NCBI GenBank assembly: GCA_025769875.1
Contig: JAGFNK010000046.1
Coordinates: 62,001-126,000 of the forward strand
DNA length: 64,000 nucleotides
Direction: 5' to 3'
From: Russula earlei
Taxonomy: Eukaryota; Basidiomycota; Agaricomycetes; Russulales; Russulaceae
The position numbers and the translations under genes were made by a program. This document shows positions 1-11,272 of the stretch, piece by piece (the stretch's first letter is position 1; each line of letters starts with the position of its first letter). Below the pieces are notes generated by a model. It worked only from the letters and a program-made list of their open reading frames with translations, was not told the origin of the DNA and did not search any database.

Positions 1-250
1 GGGAAGGGTTACAAACCGAAAGTGTTGAGGTTCTGCACGCTCATGCGACGAGAGAAAACAAGCGATAAAGAAATGAGTTGGGGTTGAGTGTTTCTGTTGA
101 TGGGAGACAAGATGGTGGTTGAAGAAGGAAGGAAGAAAATCACCGCTTGTGCAATTTATGGCGCCGCCACTCGGCTCCCGCCTTATGTCAGCGAAAGATT
201 ATCCCGATCCAACACCGATTTCGGACGACTCGAGTCAACTTGACGACGTC

Positions 251-860
251 ATGAAGAACAACAGAAAACCTCCAACATTCCAGCACCTTCCACACCCGAG
301 AGGTGGGTGCGGCTTTCCTCATTTCATTACGGTGGTCCAAATGCTCCTTGGTAGCAAAAAAGTTGAAAAAGGCATGGGTCGTCAAGCAAAAGACAAAACG
401 CAAGTGGAAGGCATACAAGCGCAGGGAAGGCATCCTCACCCAGCGCGATGGTTCTGCAACTCTCAGTGACCCACTGAGATCTCCATCGGTGACTCGCCAA
501 GAGCGAGACGTGTCTGCTGATCAAGTTGAGAGTGAGACGCATAAGAGTGATGAAAGCCCACAGACGGCGCCTACTAACAAAATCAAGCAGAAAATGCACA
601 ATGAGGACGTCACGAGCACTGGGAACCGGCTACGAGAGCTCCAGAAACGGGCGTATTCCCCTGCAGCACTGCATCACTACAAGTCACATCCCTTAGGCCA
701 CTCGAAGCGTCGTGGGTACCACGACGCCAGGGTCCCTGTGTCTTCACAAAGAAAGGACATCGGAGGAAGTACCCAAGATCGTAGCAGGCGAGGGGGTCAG
801 CCTAATATGCGCTTGCGCATGTCCGCCATGTTGGAGAAGATCAAACGTGACTACTCATGA
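251..860 (+). CDS. FYV7: FYV7/CCDC59-type rRNA-processing protein
   Basis: Two exons, 251-302 and 355-860, joined across a 52-bp GT-AG intron (303-354), give about 185 residues. The N-terminus reads KPPTFQHLP just before the splice, then a lysine-rich AKKLKKAW...KTKRKWKAYKRREG block. The protein ends with GGQPNMRLRMSAMLEKIKRD, which matches the C-terminal signature of the FYV7/CCDC59 (TAP26) family. That family acts in the nucleolus in maturation of small-subunit pre-rRNA. The family assignment is from memory of these two conserved ends; the acidic/basic middle is poorly conserved. The ATG at 251 was chosen because it puts the conserved PTFQHLP motif close to the N-terminus; an in-frame reading extends further upstream. 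The gene converges on PSY4 with 116 bp between the stop codons. Confidence 0.82.
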
Positions 861-976
861 CAGAAGGTACGCTCTCCCCTCGTTAACTCAAGAGAGGGAT
901 CTTGACGGCAGGTGGGCAGGATGCCCCATCGGAGAACGAACAACACCAGATGTAGTACAATCGACGATTGACGCAC

Positions 977-2151
977 TCAACTTTTATTTTCCTTGTCACC
1001 ATCTCGCTCATCCAACATAGTGTGCGTCGAATGGTCATCCTCTTCCCTCTGCGCCTTTGTCTCCGGTTGCCCCTCTCTTTCGTCATCGGATGCTCGAACA
1101 AATCGGTCTTCAAGGCTAATGACGCTCGAGCCACCCCCAATGCTCGTCACGGACGTTAAGGCGGTCGGCCGGTCGCTGAGGTGACCAGGGCTAGGGTCAT
1201 CAAGTTCGTCTACAAGCCCCAACTGTCTCGGTTCCATGCTCAATGCTTCCGCATCCAGAGGGACACCGCCACTTTGCTCGGTGCCATTAAGGTTCAACGG
1301 TGATGGCGGTGGACTGCGTGAGTGAGAGCGCCTGGCATCATCATGCAGGAACGAAATTGGCGAGAATAGCGGAGTGCTCGGTGCTGAAGGAGACGAAAAG
1401 CCAACTCGGGCAGCCACAAAGGCCATGCTGTCCAGAGGTTGCAGTGGCAGAGGCGGAAAGGAGTCCCATGTAGACGTCACGTATAATGCCTTCTCTAACG
1501 CGCGACAATATTTCCCGAGTGCCGTGTAGTTTTCTCTTGGCCTTGCGCAGAGATCCGCGAGGCGCTGAATCGTGAAGGGTGTGCTAGGGATAATCGGTGA
1601 AATGTCACGGTCAGCCATGGGGAAGCGGACACACGCATCGAACGCGTCTAGCTGTGTAAAGAGTGTCGTCTTTACAGCGGCAGCTTCCTCGGGCGAGTAG
1701 TGCGCTTTTGGAGCTTCGTTGGGATTCGATTCATCGCGTTCGCGCGACGTGAATGGGGGCAATTTTAGGCCACCATTCGTCGATGGGCGCGGTGAAAACG
1801 GTGGAACGTAGATGGACGACGTTTTATGGTCCTGAGCATCGGCGATGAACGCAGCGATATTCTAGCGCGACAGGATGAGACCGCTGCCTGCACTGTGACA
1901 GAGTCTCTGCGATCACCTGGTCAATTTTGTACTTGATGATGTTGCGCAGTTTGGGCCATTCCCCGCTGTGACGGTATGTCAACCTGTGCGTCCTAGATTA
2001 CGACGGAGATGAGCTCGCACTCTACCAGATCCGTCGAAGAGATGCGTTCGAGGGTATTGTCGTACTCTGAGCGCACAACGGCATGGGGATATCGGGCTCA
2101 GGAGAAGGACTGGAATGCCTCACCTTGAGACCACTGAAAATCTGAGGACAT
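977..2151 (-). CDS. PSY4: Serine/threonine protein phosphatase 4 regulatory subunit 2 (PPP4R2/Psy4)
   Basis: Four exons on the minus strand (2151-2124, 2066-2021, 1965-1917, 1861-977) with introns of 57, 55 and 55 bp give 335 residues. The start reads MSSDFQWSQEYDNTLERI, then STDLVDGEWPKLRNIIKYK. A block with PFTIQRLADLCARPRENY and KYCRALEKALYVTS follows; this is the conserved core of PPP4R2 proteins. Psy4 is the regulatory subunit of the nuclear PP4 complex (Pph3-Psy2-Psy4), which dephosphorylates gamma-H2AX and helps recovery from the DNA-damage checkpoint. The C-terminal half is acidic, serine-rich and probably disordered, as in the family. All splice junctions keep frame and use GT-AG. 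The gene is divergent from the PAP2 gene starting at 2489. Confidence 0.9.
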
Positions 2152-2488
2152 GATCGCAGATCGCGAATCGAACACGCGTCACAGGCCGTCACGGGGCAGG
2201 GACGTGCGCGGCGCAGCAGGGCAGGAGACCCCCGCGGGTAAGTCGGTATTATGTTATGCACCGCACCGCCAATGTCGGCTCGTCCAAGCCGTGTACAATT
2301 GAGGGGACGTCAGCCGGTGCATCTCCCAACGGTTTGTGACTGCGCGAGCATGTTTGGGGTAGCGTAAATCTTTTTTTTTTTTTTTTTTTCATTCATCGGA
2401 GAGACCCTAAAATTGGCGCCGTGTGAATACTAAAATATAAAGACGAAGGCCCTTCATGATCGGATAAGCTCTCAATCCGTTCTGCACC
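2152..2488. promoter_or_regulatory. Divergent intergenic promoter between PSY4 and the PAP2 gene
   Basis: This 337-bp gap separates two start codons pointing away from each other, so it must hold both promoters. The clearest element is a run of 19 T residues at 2371-2389. Poly(dA:dT) tracts of this kind exclude nucleosomes in fungal promoters. No TATA box stands out. The short ORFs here have no recognisable motif and I treat them as chance. Confidence 0.5.
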
Positions 2489-4063
2489 ATGCCCTTCAGA
2501 AACCTCACCGGCGCTCCCGGTCGCTCTCTGCCCCAGAAATTTGACAGGAGGAAATTCCTTTTTTCTTATGCTCCCGACTGGTGAGCCCATCCCGGCAATT
2601 GGACGCAAAGGAAACAAGCGATTAACCTGCATCCCTCAGGTTACTCACAATCGTATTAGCGTATGTCCTTCCATACATGTGACCCAGCTTTCACGCAACG
2701 GAATAACGACGCTACCAGTGCGGCATTTTTGTTCCTTGACTCTATTGACGGATTCAAGCGTGAATTCTCGGTATCAGATTCCTCGTGTGTAACACGACTT
2801 TCTCTCCCACGGATTATGCTGACCACGCCGATAGGTTGTTCCACACGTGAGAACCGTCCCTCTATGCCTCATGAGATGGGCTCACCCTGTTTCCAAGTTA
2901 TGCAATCCATGAGCGGGTACCTGTGCGTGCAATACATGTCCTGCTTCTATTTACTTGTTCTCATCCACGTTTCATAGGATGCCCTCCTCTACGCCATTGC
3001 TTTTCTAGCACCGCTGCTCTTGATGTGGCTTATCAACTTTGCTACGATACGTGTCTGGTGGGATTCACACAACAGTGCTCTCGGTTGTAAGACACAACAT
3101 TTTTCTCAATTATGAATGTGCTTAACCACATGTCATAGTGGTCTTGTCGCTTTCTCTTGCCGGTGCTTTCACGCAGGCCATCAAAGTCACGGTGGGCCGC
3201 CCACGTCCAGGTATGGCCTAATCACATTCAAGGCCTGCCGCATCGTTGACGCTCCGCTCAGATCTTCTTGACCGTTGTAATCCAGACTCAGGAGTGGTCG
3301 ATCCTCCCTATGGCCTCTCCTCCGTAGCAATATGTCACCAATCGGATCGCCATATCATCAACGACGGCTTCAGAAGCTTTCCCAGTGGACATTCGAGCTG
3401 TGCGATATACTCCGATGGCCGGAAGAGAACATGCTGACTCTGCCTCCAGTATCGTTTGCGGGACTGACATTCTTATCTCTTTATATTGCCGGAAAGTTGC
3501 ATTTGTTTGACACACGTGGCCACGCGGTACGTTTGTCGCAACAAAGGTAGTTAGCTGAACTTGCCAGGCTGATATCTGCATTAGCCAAAGGCCTGGATTG
3601 CTGGACTCCCATTGTTTGGAGCCGCACTCATCGCCGTAACCCGAACAATGGACAACCGACGTCAGTGCCGCTTCTCCGTGCTACAGGTTCTGAGGCTGAT
3701 GCGTGTTTCCTATCGACAGACCATTGGCACGACGTCATTGCTGGTTCATTCCTTGGCATCGTCACCGCCTACTTTGCGTACAGACAATACTTCCCTTCCC
3801 TCGAATCCGAATTTGCCCACCTTCCGTACGGGCCGCGGACACAGCACCTTGAGGGTACTCATGGCCGCCCTGCGCCTGGCCTGCCATACTATCAAAGGTC
3901 GAGGGGCAGTGAAAGTGGCGATGCAGATGTAGAACTTCTTCATGACACCGTGAGGAGGGACGAACCTCACCGAGCGGAAGCGTGGGAGCGGGCCTCTAGT
4001 TTGGAGGGCGGACCCCACTCAGTTGAGGACAGTATTCTTCCTATATCCAGGCCCTTGTCGTGA
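2489..4063 (+). CDS. PAP2-family lipid phosphatase (DPP1/LPP1-like), 11 exons
   Basis: Eleven exons encode 341 residues: 2489-2580, 2640-2660, 2719-2784, 2835-2846, 2898-2916, 2978-3086, 3139-3210, 3262-3399, 3450-3526, 3585-3660 and 3720-4063. All introns are GT-AG, 50-61 bp, and every junction keeps frame. The three catalytic PAP2 blocks are present: KVTVGRPRP, SFPSGHSS (the PSGH motif) and SLLG-type TRTMDNRHHWHD, whose second His and Asp form the charge relay. Hydrophobic segments (LLTIVLAAAFLFL, ALLYAIAFLAPLLLMWL, LVLSLSLAGAF and later ones) fit a six-span membrane protein. The family dephosphorylates diacylglycerol pyrophosphate, phosphatidate and lysophosphatidate in vacuolar or ER membranes. 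The start MPFRNLTGAPGRS precedes the usual SYAPDW motif. Exon 4 is only 12 nt long. The C-terminal tail after RQYFPSLES is polar and likely cytosolic. Confidence 0.95.
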
Positions 4064-4240
4064 CCGACCTAAGTTTGATACCATGTTCCCCTTTTTCTGT
4101 AAGCTCATACTATTTGACGAACTGGGTTCGCTAGACCATGCATTTGCGGGTGCTACAGTCAACGTTATTACAATAACCGCCGCATTTGGTAAGGCCTCTA
4201 CGCGCAGTAGTCACAGTTCCTGTCACGGTCAAGGGCTCTC

Positions 4241-4668
4241 ATGTTGTTGGTCTCTCGCATCCGACGGCCGTCGCGCGCTTTCCATGTACGTTTATACGCC
4301 TCCAAAGCAGCGTCGTCCTCAATCAAGGCTGTACCAGAACAGGCGACTGAAGCGGGGTCGCCTCCGACAAAAGGTGAGCAGAAACGGCTCACGTTTTCCA
4401 TCGCTCCAGCAAACTTTGTTGGCCAGTGACAGGACAGCCGCCGCGGTCATCGTGCGCGCCCAATACCATCCTCGTCGGGCTCAACTACCTGAAGGACCAG
4501 CCTCCCGTCCTAGCGCTCCCCGACGAGGAGTACCCGCCCTGGTTGTGGAAGCTGCTCGACAAGTCCGAGTTGCCCGACGACGGGCCCGGTGGGCAAGCCG
4601 AAAAGCGCCGTCTGAGGAAGGATAATCGACAGCGCATACGCGATCAAAACTTCATGAAGACCCAGTGA
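4241..4668 (+). CDS. MRPL37: Mitochondrial large-subunit ribosomal protein mL54
   Basis: Two exons (4241-4373 and 4427-4668) around a 53-bp intron give 124 residues. The N-terminus MLLVSRIRRPSRAFHVRLYA is basic, hydroxylated and free of acids, as expected of a mitochondrial presequence. The mature part has SSCAPNTILVGLNYLKD, then LALPDEEYPPWLWKLL, the signature of the L37/mL54 family, and a basic tail with EKRRLRKDNRQRIRDQNF. mL54 sits at the base of the L7/L12 region of the mitoribosome. The upstream neighbour on the same strand is the PAP2 gene, whose stop is 177 bp away, so a separate promoter is expected in that gap. Confidence 0.9.
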
Positions 4669-7300
4669 TGGCACGCCGTCCGTCGTGGGGCCCTGAAATG
4701 TTTTTTTTTTAGGTTTGGTCTGGTCAGTCGTCTCGCCCAGGGGTTGTCACTCGGTCCTTCGTCTGACGTGATGTGATACGGTTCGCCAGTCGGTATCAGT
4801 GCCACGATTTTCGCGTCGTGGTATCACAACGTGCGGTTGGCTTTGCCTCATCTAATACTCAGAACACGGAGAGACAACATACATTTACCTCTCTCATAGC
4901 ACTTTCCGGAAAGTTTTCAGCTTTCAATGCCGATTGCGTTTATCTCTGTACGATTAGAAGGCAGTGCTACCCATAAGAAAATCCTCTGGCATATGCCCGG
5001 AGCTTGGCTTAGTCCTGGACAGGTTTGCAATCTCGATAGGTGTATTCTCACCACGTGACCGGGAGGAGAGGTGGCGTGAAATCCTCGCGGTTTTGGCAGA
5101 GGTCTGCTGAAAATCCAGTATGATATAGATACAAGGACCGAATCCCATCCCCAAAGCGGAATACAACTGTAGTTCCAACCCTCCAACCAAACAAACTGCC
5201 GGGGACGAAACTTTGACGGCACCGAAGCGAATCTTGCGCACGGTATGGACGACAGGACGCATCCCCTCAGTTCATCAGCTCAAATTTCAGCTCCTGTTCG
5301 GTTTTCTTCACTGATGTGCCACGATACATACGACGTAGAGTGACCACGATGGCCTGCGACAGAGAACACATGAATTGAGTCCTCAGCAGGAAGATATACA
5401 ACTCCGTACGGAAAGTCGTCCAGCAGCGGTTTTAAGCTTCTGTCGTCTTAGTATGGACCCCACTGCTACGGTGGATGCTTCAGGCTTGTTTTTAGCATTT
5501 CCACTGTCGTCTGAGGCAATTGTGCACTGACCGGGCCACTCATTAAGAGACACGAACACGAGGGTGCAGACCTCTTACCAGGATTGGGTCTACGCCTTGA
5601 AGAGTGTCATTGGAACACTCGGAAAGGCGGCAGTCAACCATAGCCTGATTGAAATGTAAGTGGACAAGACCTACAGACAAGTTAATGGCGTACCATGAAC
5701 CGTTTTTCATGAAGGAAGGGTTGGGTGCGGGGGTATGGATGAAACCGAGTAAGGTGTGAACCACGATAGGCAGGAAGCCGCATATTATCATGAGCGGCAG
5801 ATGGAGCAGTAGACATGACCAAAGCGAAGGAGGGAAAAGGCGGCAAAGGAATGGGCATACAAAATGAGTGGAAAGGGTGGGAGCAGAACGAGCGCGGGTT
5901 GCTGAAGGACAGGAGAGCCGAGGGAGCCGCCGTTAGAGTAGGGAGCACTTTTAAACGAAATGAAGTGGAATGAAACGGGCAGACAAGTTCGGTAAGAAGC
6001 CCGTTCATCGCGCCTCCTGACAATGATGGCCGTAAAGTCGCCGCGGGGTTCCTCTTTGTCTCGGACGCCTAGACGCTCGGAACGACAGCGATCAGCACTC
6101 CATTTCAGTCCCGACGCATCATCAACTCGCACAGAACATTGCCATACTTATATGCGCGGCATCTACTCTCATCGAGACCGTGCACGGCCCAGACTCGCGG
6201 TATGACCAAGAAAAGCAAAAACGATGCACGAGGCACGAGGCGCGATTCAGCGCACCTTGGTTGAATTTTTTTTTCTTTTTGTTTGCTTTTTCGATCGATT
6301 CATGCGGTTGGAAGCCGTCCCAGATTTCGCACAGGCCCACAAGGATCATGGAGGCGCAGGCATTGCGCACGGGAAAATCATGCAAAGGCTTCGAGCTTCG
6401 ATTGAAACATGGGACCGGATATGATAAACCCTCCTCGAAACACGGAGAAGCAGAAGAATCCCCTGGGAATGGAATGCATCGCAGGGGGCATGCGACTTGC
6501 CAGCATAGATCTTGATCCGAGATGGGATTCCAACTCGCGTACTCGGACGTTGACGTGTCAGCAAGAAGACGGACAGAGACACCTTTCACAACCGACGATC
6601 ATTCATTCCAGACAACATCAAAGGCAAGGAAGCGAAGACGCAAGAGTCTGACGGCTTGGACCCAAGGCTTGGAGATGACAGTCAGCGATACGTGGTGCCA
6701 GACGCTCGAAAGGAAGGCGGGGACAGTGCATAAGCTATAAGTGCCAGTTGAACAAGATCGTGGTGGCCAAGCTCTCGTTAAGTCCCCAATCTATAGTTGA
6801 AAATAAAAAGGACTCTTGTCTTAAAGCGCACCCGAAGTACCGAGGAAAGCATCTGTCGGACGACGTCAGCGGGGTTCGGTTCCGTTGGATCTGAGGCTAC
6901 TTGGGAGTTGAGACCGTGATCCCTAAGGAAATGATCGTGTTTAGAATAAGCCCACTGGGAAGATCACCAGGTGAGCTGTCGTCATGCTGTTCTTTGCCGT
7001 TCTTTGGTGTCCCCATATTTTCGCTCAAGTTGGCCATAAAAGTGAGATATTAAGAAGGCGGCGTGCCAAGCTACCGCGAAAGATTACTATTCCGGGTCGG
7101 CGGGCGGCACTGCATCAGCTGCATCAGTTGCCGAGTACTTCTGATGTGTCACTATGTGTGTCGACCACCTCATGCCCGACCTTTCCCTTTGCGATTACCC
7201 GCGACCCTGGAGTCCATGTCACCAACGGCAACTCGTGAGCCGTTGTAATAAGTAGTAGTTCACCTCTTCCGTGATAGTGAACAGGCTTTCCCTGCTTCTC
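4669..7300. other. About 2.6 kb without a supported gene
   Basis: Reading frames of 60-155 codons occur on both strands but none shows a recognisable motif. The best coding hint is on the minus strand between about 5820 and 4950. One frame there opens with STAPSAAHDNMRLPAYRG and a separate 57-codon stretch near 5300-5450 reads LLDDFPYGVVYLPAEDS; I could not join them into a convincing spliced model. A T8-G-rich tract near 6270-6290 is low complexity. The stretch may hold a fast-evolving or decayed gene. Confidence 0.35.
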
Positions 7301-7489
7301 AGTGGCCAATGTGAATCACTTGACCTTCATGCATGAGAAGGTTTCGAATGGCCTTCAAGTTCATGAGCAAGCCTGGAAGCATCAATGCATCATAATGTCC
7401 CATCACCACATCATGATGCAACACATCTATAGCCCTCCCTATCCTGATCAGAGGAGGGGGCATCAGTAATTGTGCCTCTCAGTTTCCAG

Positions 7490-8050
7490 AGGTTTCCCAA
7501 GTTGAGAAACCACCAAAAACCACCAAAAACCAGCTAAAACCTGGAGAGTTAGACACTTGGAAACCCAGGTCCATTTCCTTGGAAACCTGGCCAGACAGTC
7601 TGGGATGGAAACCTAGGAAACCTACTGGAACCTATGTAACTTCAGATCTAGGTCCTATAATATACAATTTCGAATGGTGCTGCAAGATAGGAATTAGACA
7701 TGAAGGCATAGAATCTATGTGGAAAGGCAAGTAATCAAATGTGAGCCCTAATGAAACACTATTCTAAGAGCTTTGTGGAATGTACAAGTCTTCACAACAG
7801 GCAGATAGCATTGACTGATCTACAGCATCATCATCATTGCCATGCTCCAGGATGGCCCTCCAGCACCTCTTGCTCACATGATCTACATGGCTGAGAAGGA
7901 CTTGTAATGGTTGCCAGTAATGCTTGTGTGTGAATAATGGTAGATCTGAGTTAAGTAGTATAGGTTTCTGAGTTTCTGGGTTTCAAGTTCCCAGAAACCC
8001 AGAAACCAATGGAAACCAGTGGAAACCTGGAATCTAATTTGCCAGTTTAC
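7490..8050. repeat. GAAACC-motif-rich element, possible MITE
   Basis: The motif GGAAACC/GGTTTCC recurs densely at 7490-7640 and again at 7960-8040, with a motif-poor AT-rich centre. Motif clusters at both ends are typical of the subterminal repeats of non-autonomous DNA transposons. I could not fix exact terminal inverted repeats or a target duplication. There is no coding capacity inside. Confidence 0.3.
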
Positions 8051-8814
8051 TGATGGGGTTGCCACAGTATAATGCTAGTCCCTGAGGTTATTACAATCCT
8101 CTCCAGCTGTGCTCAAACTCACCATCACTCATGAGTAATGGGTACTGGTTACCTGCAGTCTACCCTGACAACTTTCATTTCAAACATCCTATGCATACAT
8201 ACCAATGTGCACCTCTTTTATCTTTGTCATGTTTTGTCTTGCTGGTGGCCTCATTCCATTGCTCACAATTACACTGCCTGTGATGTATGCTGACCTCTTT
8301 GAGTTCAATTTCTCCCCTGAAGTTAACATTACATTGCAGAAAGGATAGAAAGAAGATATTAAATGCACTGCGCACACAGCACAAAGAATTCTTAGAGAGT
8401 CAGGAGAAACCTACCTGGTTTGAATTGTCCCCTGCTGAAAGAGAGGATAAATTGATGGAAGGAGATAAGCTCTACCACAAGATATTAAGTAAAGCAAACT
8501 TGAGTTAATTAAATAATAATTGGGAAGGTCATCATTATAATTGACCAGCTATATATACAGTGATGTAATAGTCCTTTACACACTCATAGAGAAACATGAT
8601 CAGTTTTTCTCCAACGCTCCTTTTTTGAAATGGTTTTATAGAGAAAGGACATAACAGGCCATCATATTTTTGTACCCACCATGTATATTGTACTCTTATG
8701 TATCTTTCATCCCCTTACATCAAAAGAATTGGGTGAGAATTGCAGGTGGTAGGGATCAGTGGAGTTTGGGTGTGACAGCCATGTTGGTGTAAGCCCTATC
8801 TCACACTTTGGGTC
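8051..8814. other. AT-rich, TE-associated stretch without a gene
   Basis: This is the left flank of the first repeat nest. A 73-codon plus-strand frame at 8287-8508 (with ESQEKPTWFELSPAERED) is the only notable one and has no motif I recognise. The sequence immediately to the left of 8820 is continuous with sequence to the right of 10487 once the LTR insertion is removed. It therefore belongs to the 5' side of the pogo element. Confidence 0.4.
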
Positions 8815-8819
8815 ATCAC

Positions 8820-10487
8820 TGTCAAGACACATACTGCTGATCACTAAGGACTCAGGAGCAGGTGGGCAAGGGTTGGAACAGATGGTACATGGTGTAAATG
8901 GCATTGAACAAGAGGACGAGCCAAATGACTAGAAGGTACCAGATGGGGACTGGTACGTGTTGCAGAAGGCAGAGGTGAAGGTTGGAGGCCAGTGCAGCGA
9001 AGGGGCTTCAGACAAGGTGGTTGTTGAAGAGTACCTTGAAGATGAGGGAAGACTTTAGACTGAGCAGTTGCAGGGGAGTACCCAGGAGGATGAGAGTATC
9101 ACAAATGGACAGTCTGATGACTGCCATGCTACATTGGGGCTTATATACTGTGTACAGGGTTGATTACAAAGATCAGGAACTATTCTAGACTCCTTGGTAC
9201 CATCCAATAGGACTATAGAGGCATAAACTTGCTTATGTCAGGTTTTAGGCTTACTGAGCATATTACTGATCATTGTGGAGCAATGACATCCTTATGATGT
9301 CACTGTGGGGTGCTTAGTGAGCAGATGAGGTCATTGTGGAGTTGCTCAGTCAGCCATGATGTCATTGGAGCCTAGATGATGTCATATGAGTTATGCAACA
9401 GTTTGTAGGAGTTCATGATGCTGTTTCAGGTTCTTGGTGGCTGAGTGGCCATGTGGCTGCCACACGATGATTACCTGATTAGGAAATGAGTGCCTGGTTG
9501 TGTCATAGTGCTTTTGCAATAGTGATATCTTGCACTGCAGGAGGAGTAGCCCAAGAAACAGAAGTGTCAAGACTCACTGTTGAACAATCCAGTTCAAGAG
9601 CGAGGGATAAGTTCAAAGATGAGTTGATAGATGTCCAAGACGGCATGGGCAAGAAGTAGAGTCCAAAGCAGTACCAAGTACCAAAGAGGTATGGTTACTG
9701 GTAGAGTTGAGCAGGTACACAGGGAAGAGGCCAGAATGGTCACAAGGGGACGGTCCTTAAAGGAGTATCCCAGGGGTAGAGAGTGCCATAAACAAATGGA
9801 CAGTCTGAAGACTGTCCGCTACTTTATTGAGCACTTATATACTACAAGAGAACTGCCTAATAGGGAACAAGTCATAACCTTGTTATCAAGCACAATAGGC
9901 AGATGAGTAAGAAGTTGGGGTACACTTACTGAGCATGCTCAGTCATGCTCAGTAAGCTGCTGAGTAAGAAGGCTTCTATTAATGAGTAAGAGCCTTTACT
10001 GTCCATGTGTTCATTGCTTTAGTACATGTGCCAAGCACCTGATTCATTTACTGTTAGTTAATTTAGGGCTGGTCATTTGAGGACTTGTAGTTTGGTTCAG
10101 GGAATAGAGTTGCCTATAAGGTCCCTTATATAGTTCTATTAGGGTCCTTAGAGTTGTCCTAAAGGGTCATTAGGGAGGCTATAATACTGTCCTTTAATGT
10201 TAAAAGGGGTGCCACTAAGTGGGGCTTGCTGTATGTCAATTGTGCCAAGAATTGCTTGTGCGACAATGCGTGCATGATATTGTGGACACTTCTACTCACC
10301 CCTTTTGTCTGTGTGAACTGGGTGGCACCATGGAGGCTGGGTTTCCTCTACTAAGGAAGGGTCCTTCAAGGGCCCTCTCTGGGAAATGGTTCATGACAAG
10401 AAGTGTGTTGGCAATGCAAAGTGAGAGAGGTCTCTCTTGAGTGAAATAGGATAATATATGGCCAGGACTTGGCCTTGGTTCATAACA
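8820..10487 (-). mobile_element. Solo LTR, family B, inserted in the pogo element, with a nested family A LTR
   Basis: On the minus strand the copy begins TGTTATGAACCAAGG and ends GTGTCTTGACA. It is flanked by a perfect 5-bp duplication ATCAC (8815-8819 and 10488-10492). With the nested LTR (9565-10398) and its duplication removed it is about 829 bp, matching the other B copies. It contains the family's TATATAAGCCCCAATG promoter segment. No internal retroviral-type region is attached, so it is a solo LTR left by LTR-LTR recombination of a Gypsy element. The family identity is supported by the copy that heads the Gypsy element at 19113. Confidence 0.88.
9565..10398 (-). mobile_element. Solo LTR, family A, nested inside LTR-B
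   Basis: Read on the minus strand it starts TGTCATGAACCATTTCCC and ends AGTGAGTCTTGACA. The flanking 5-bp duplication is AGAAG (9560-9564 and 10399-10403). At 834 bp it is shorter than the other A copies (about 962 bp), so it carries internal deletions. Many CpG sites present in the copy at 23304 are TpG or CpA here, which suggests an older insertion. A TATATAAG promoter motif and a palindromic GACAGTCTGAAGACTGTC segment lie in the middle. Confidence 0.88.
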
Positions 10488-10560
10488 ATCACTGCCTGTG
10501 TTGTGCCTGTCTTCCCCTTCATTTTGTTCACTTTGTCCAAATTGGGCATATCATAGCAAG

Positions 10561-11272
10561 ATGGTAGGAAAGGCACTATCTGAACAGGTCAAAAAGCAGA
10601 AAGCATGCAGAGCCCTAAACTTGGTGTATCAGGAGGCTGTTGATGAATCCCACCAAGAGCAGCTCAAGCCACCAGAGTGGTGCCATGGTCTTCACCTGAT
10701 TGCTGCCAAACACAGCTTGAACTTCAAGACACTTAGCAATCTTGCAAAGGGTAAATGTAATCTCAGCACATTCAATGCATCAAAAAGGAATTTGTCAGAA
10801 CAAGAAGAGCATGTGCTTGCCAATCTTGTTCTGGAGTCTGCAGATCAAGGGATCCCACTCACACATATGGCACTTTGTGCAACAGCAAATGCAATCATCA
10901 AGGCACATAATGGAGAACTATACAAACCAGTTGGAAAAGGATGGGCTTAAGGGTTCTTGGATAGACATCATGACAAGATCCAGACACATTGGAGCAAACC
11001 CCTTGACACACAAAGAATGCATGCTCTGAATCCCAAGGTGGTCCAAAAATGGTTTGAGTTGGTCAGGGAACAGATTGTTGCTACAGGGACCCACCTAGAG
11101 GATGTATATGGCATGGATGAGAGTGGATTTCCTCCTTCTGACCAGGGAACACAGTGGGTTCTTGGAAGAAGGGGGACAAAAACACAGCACAAACAAGGAA
11201 CGGCCAACCAAGAAAATGTCACAGTTCTTGTGACTATTTGTGCAGATGGGACAACAGTCAAGCCATGCATTG
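10561..11272 (+). pseudogene. Pogo/Tigger-type (Tc1-mariner superfamily) transposase, N-terminal part
   Basis: The frame runs from ATG 10561 (MVGKALSEQVKKQKACRA) to 11272 and is broken by one in-frame TAA at 10948-10950, between GKGW and GFLDRHHDKIQTHW. The order is typical of fungal pogo transposases: an N-terminal HTH_psq-like start, a CENP-B-type second helix-turn-helix ending in GW..GFLDRH, and the first catalytic block YGMDESGFPPSD. A conserved QWVLGRRGTKTQHKQ-like stretch then leads into the DDE core. The gene stops at CADGTTVKPCI, where LTR-A has inserted at 11273. The remaining catalytic acidic residues are missing, and the frame does not resume after 13068. It is therefore inactive. 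Confidence 0.85.

Noticed and set aside
5281..5460. Possible ParE/RelE-like toxin fragment (FPYGVVYL... on the minus strand)
   Set aside because: Only 57 codons, an upstream stop, no partner, and the resemblance is limited to one strand pattern; not supportable.
9900..9965. TGAGCATGCTCAGTCATGCTCAGTA palindromes as a CRISPR-like or regulatory array
   Set aside because: The palindrome is part of every LTR-A copy at the same place, so it is an LTR feature and not an independent array.
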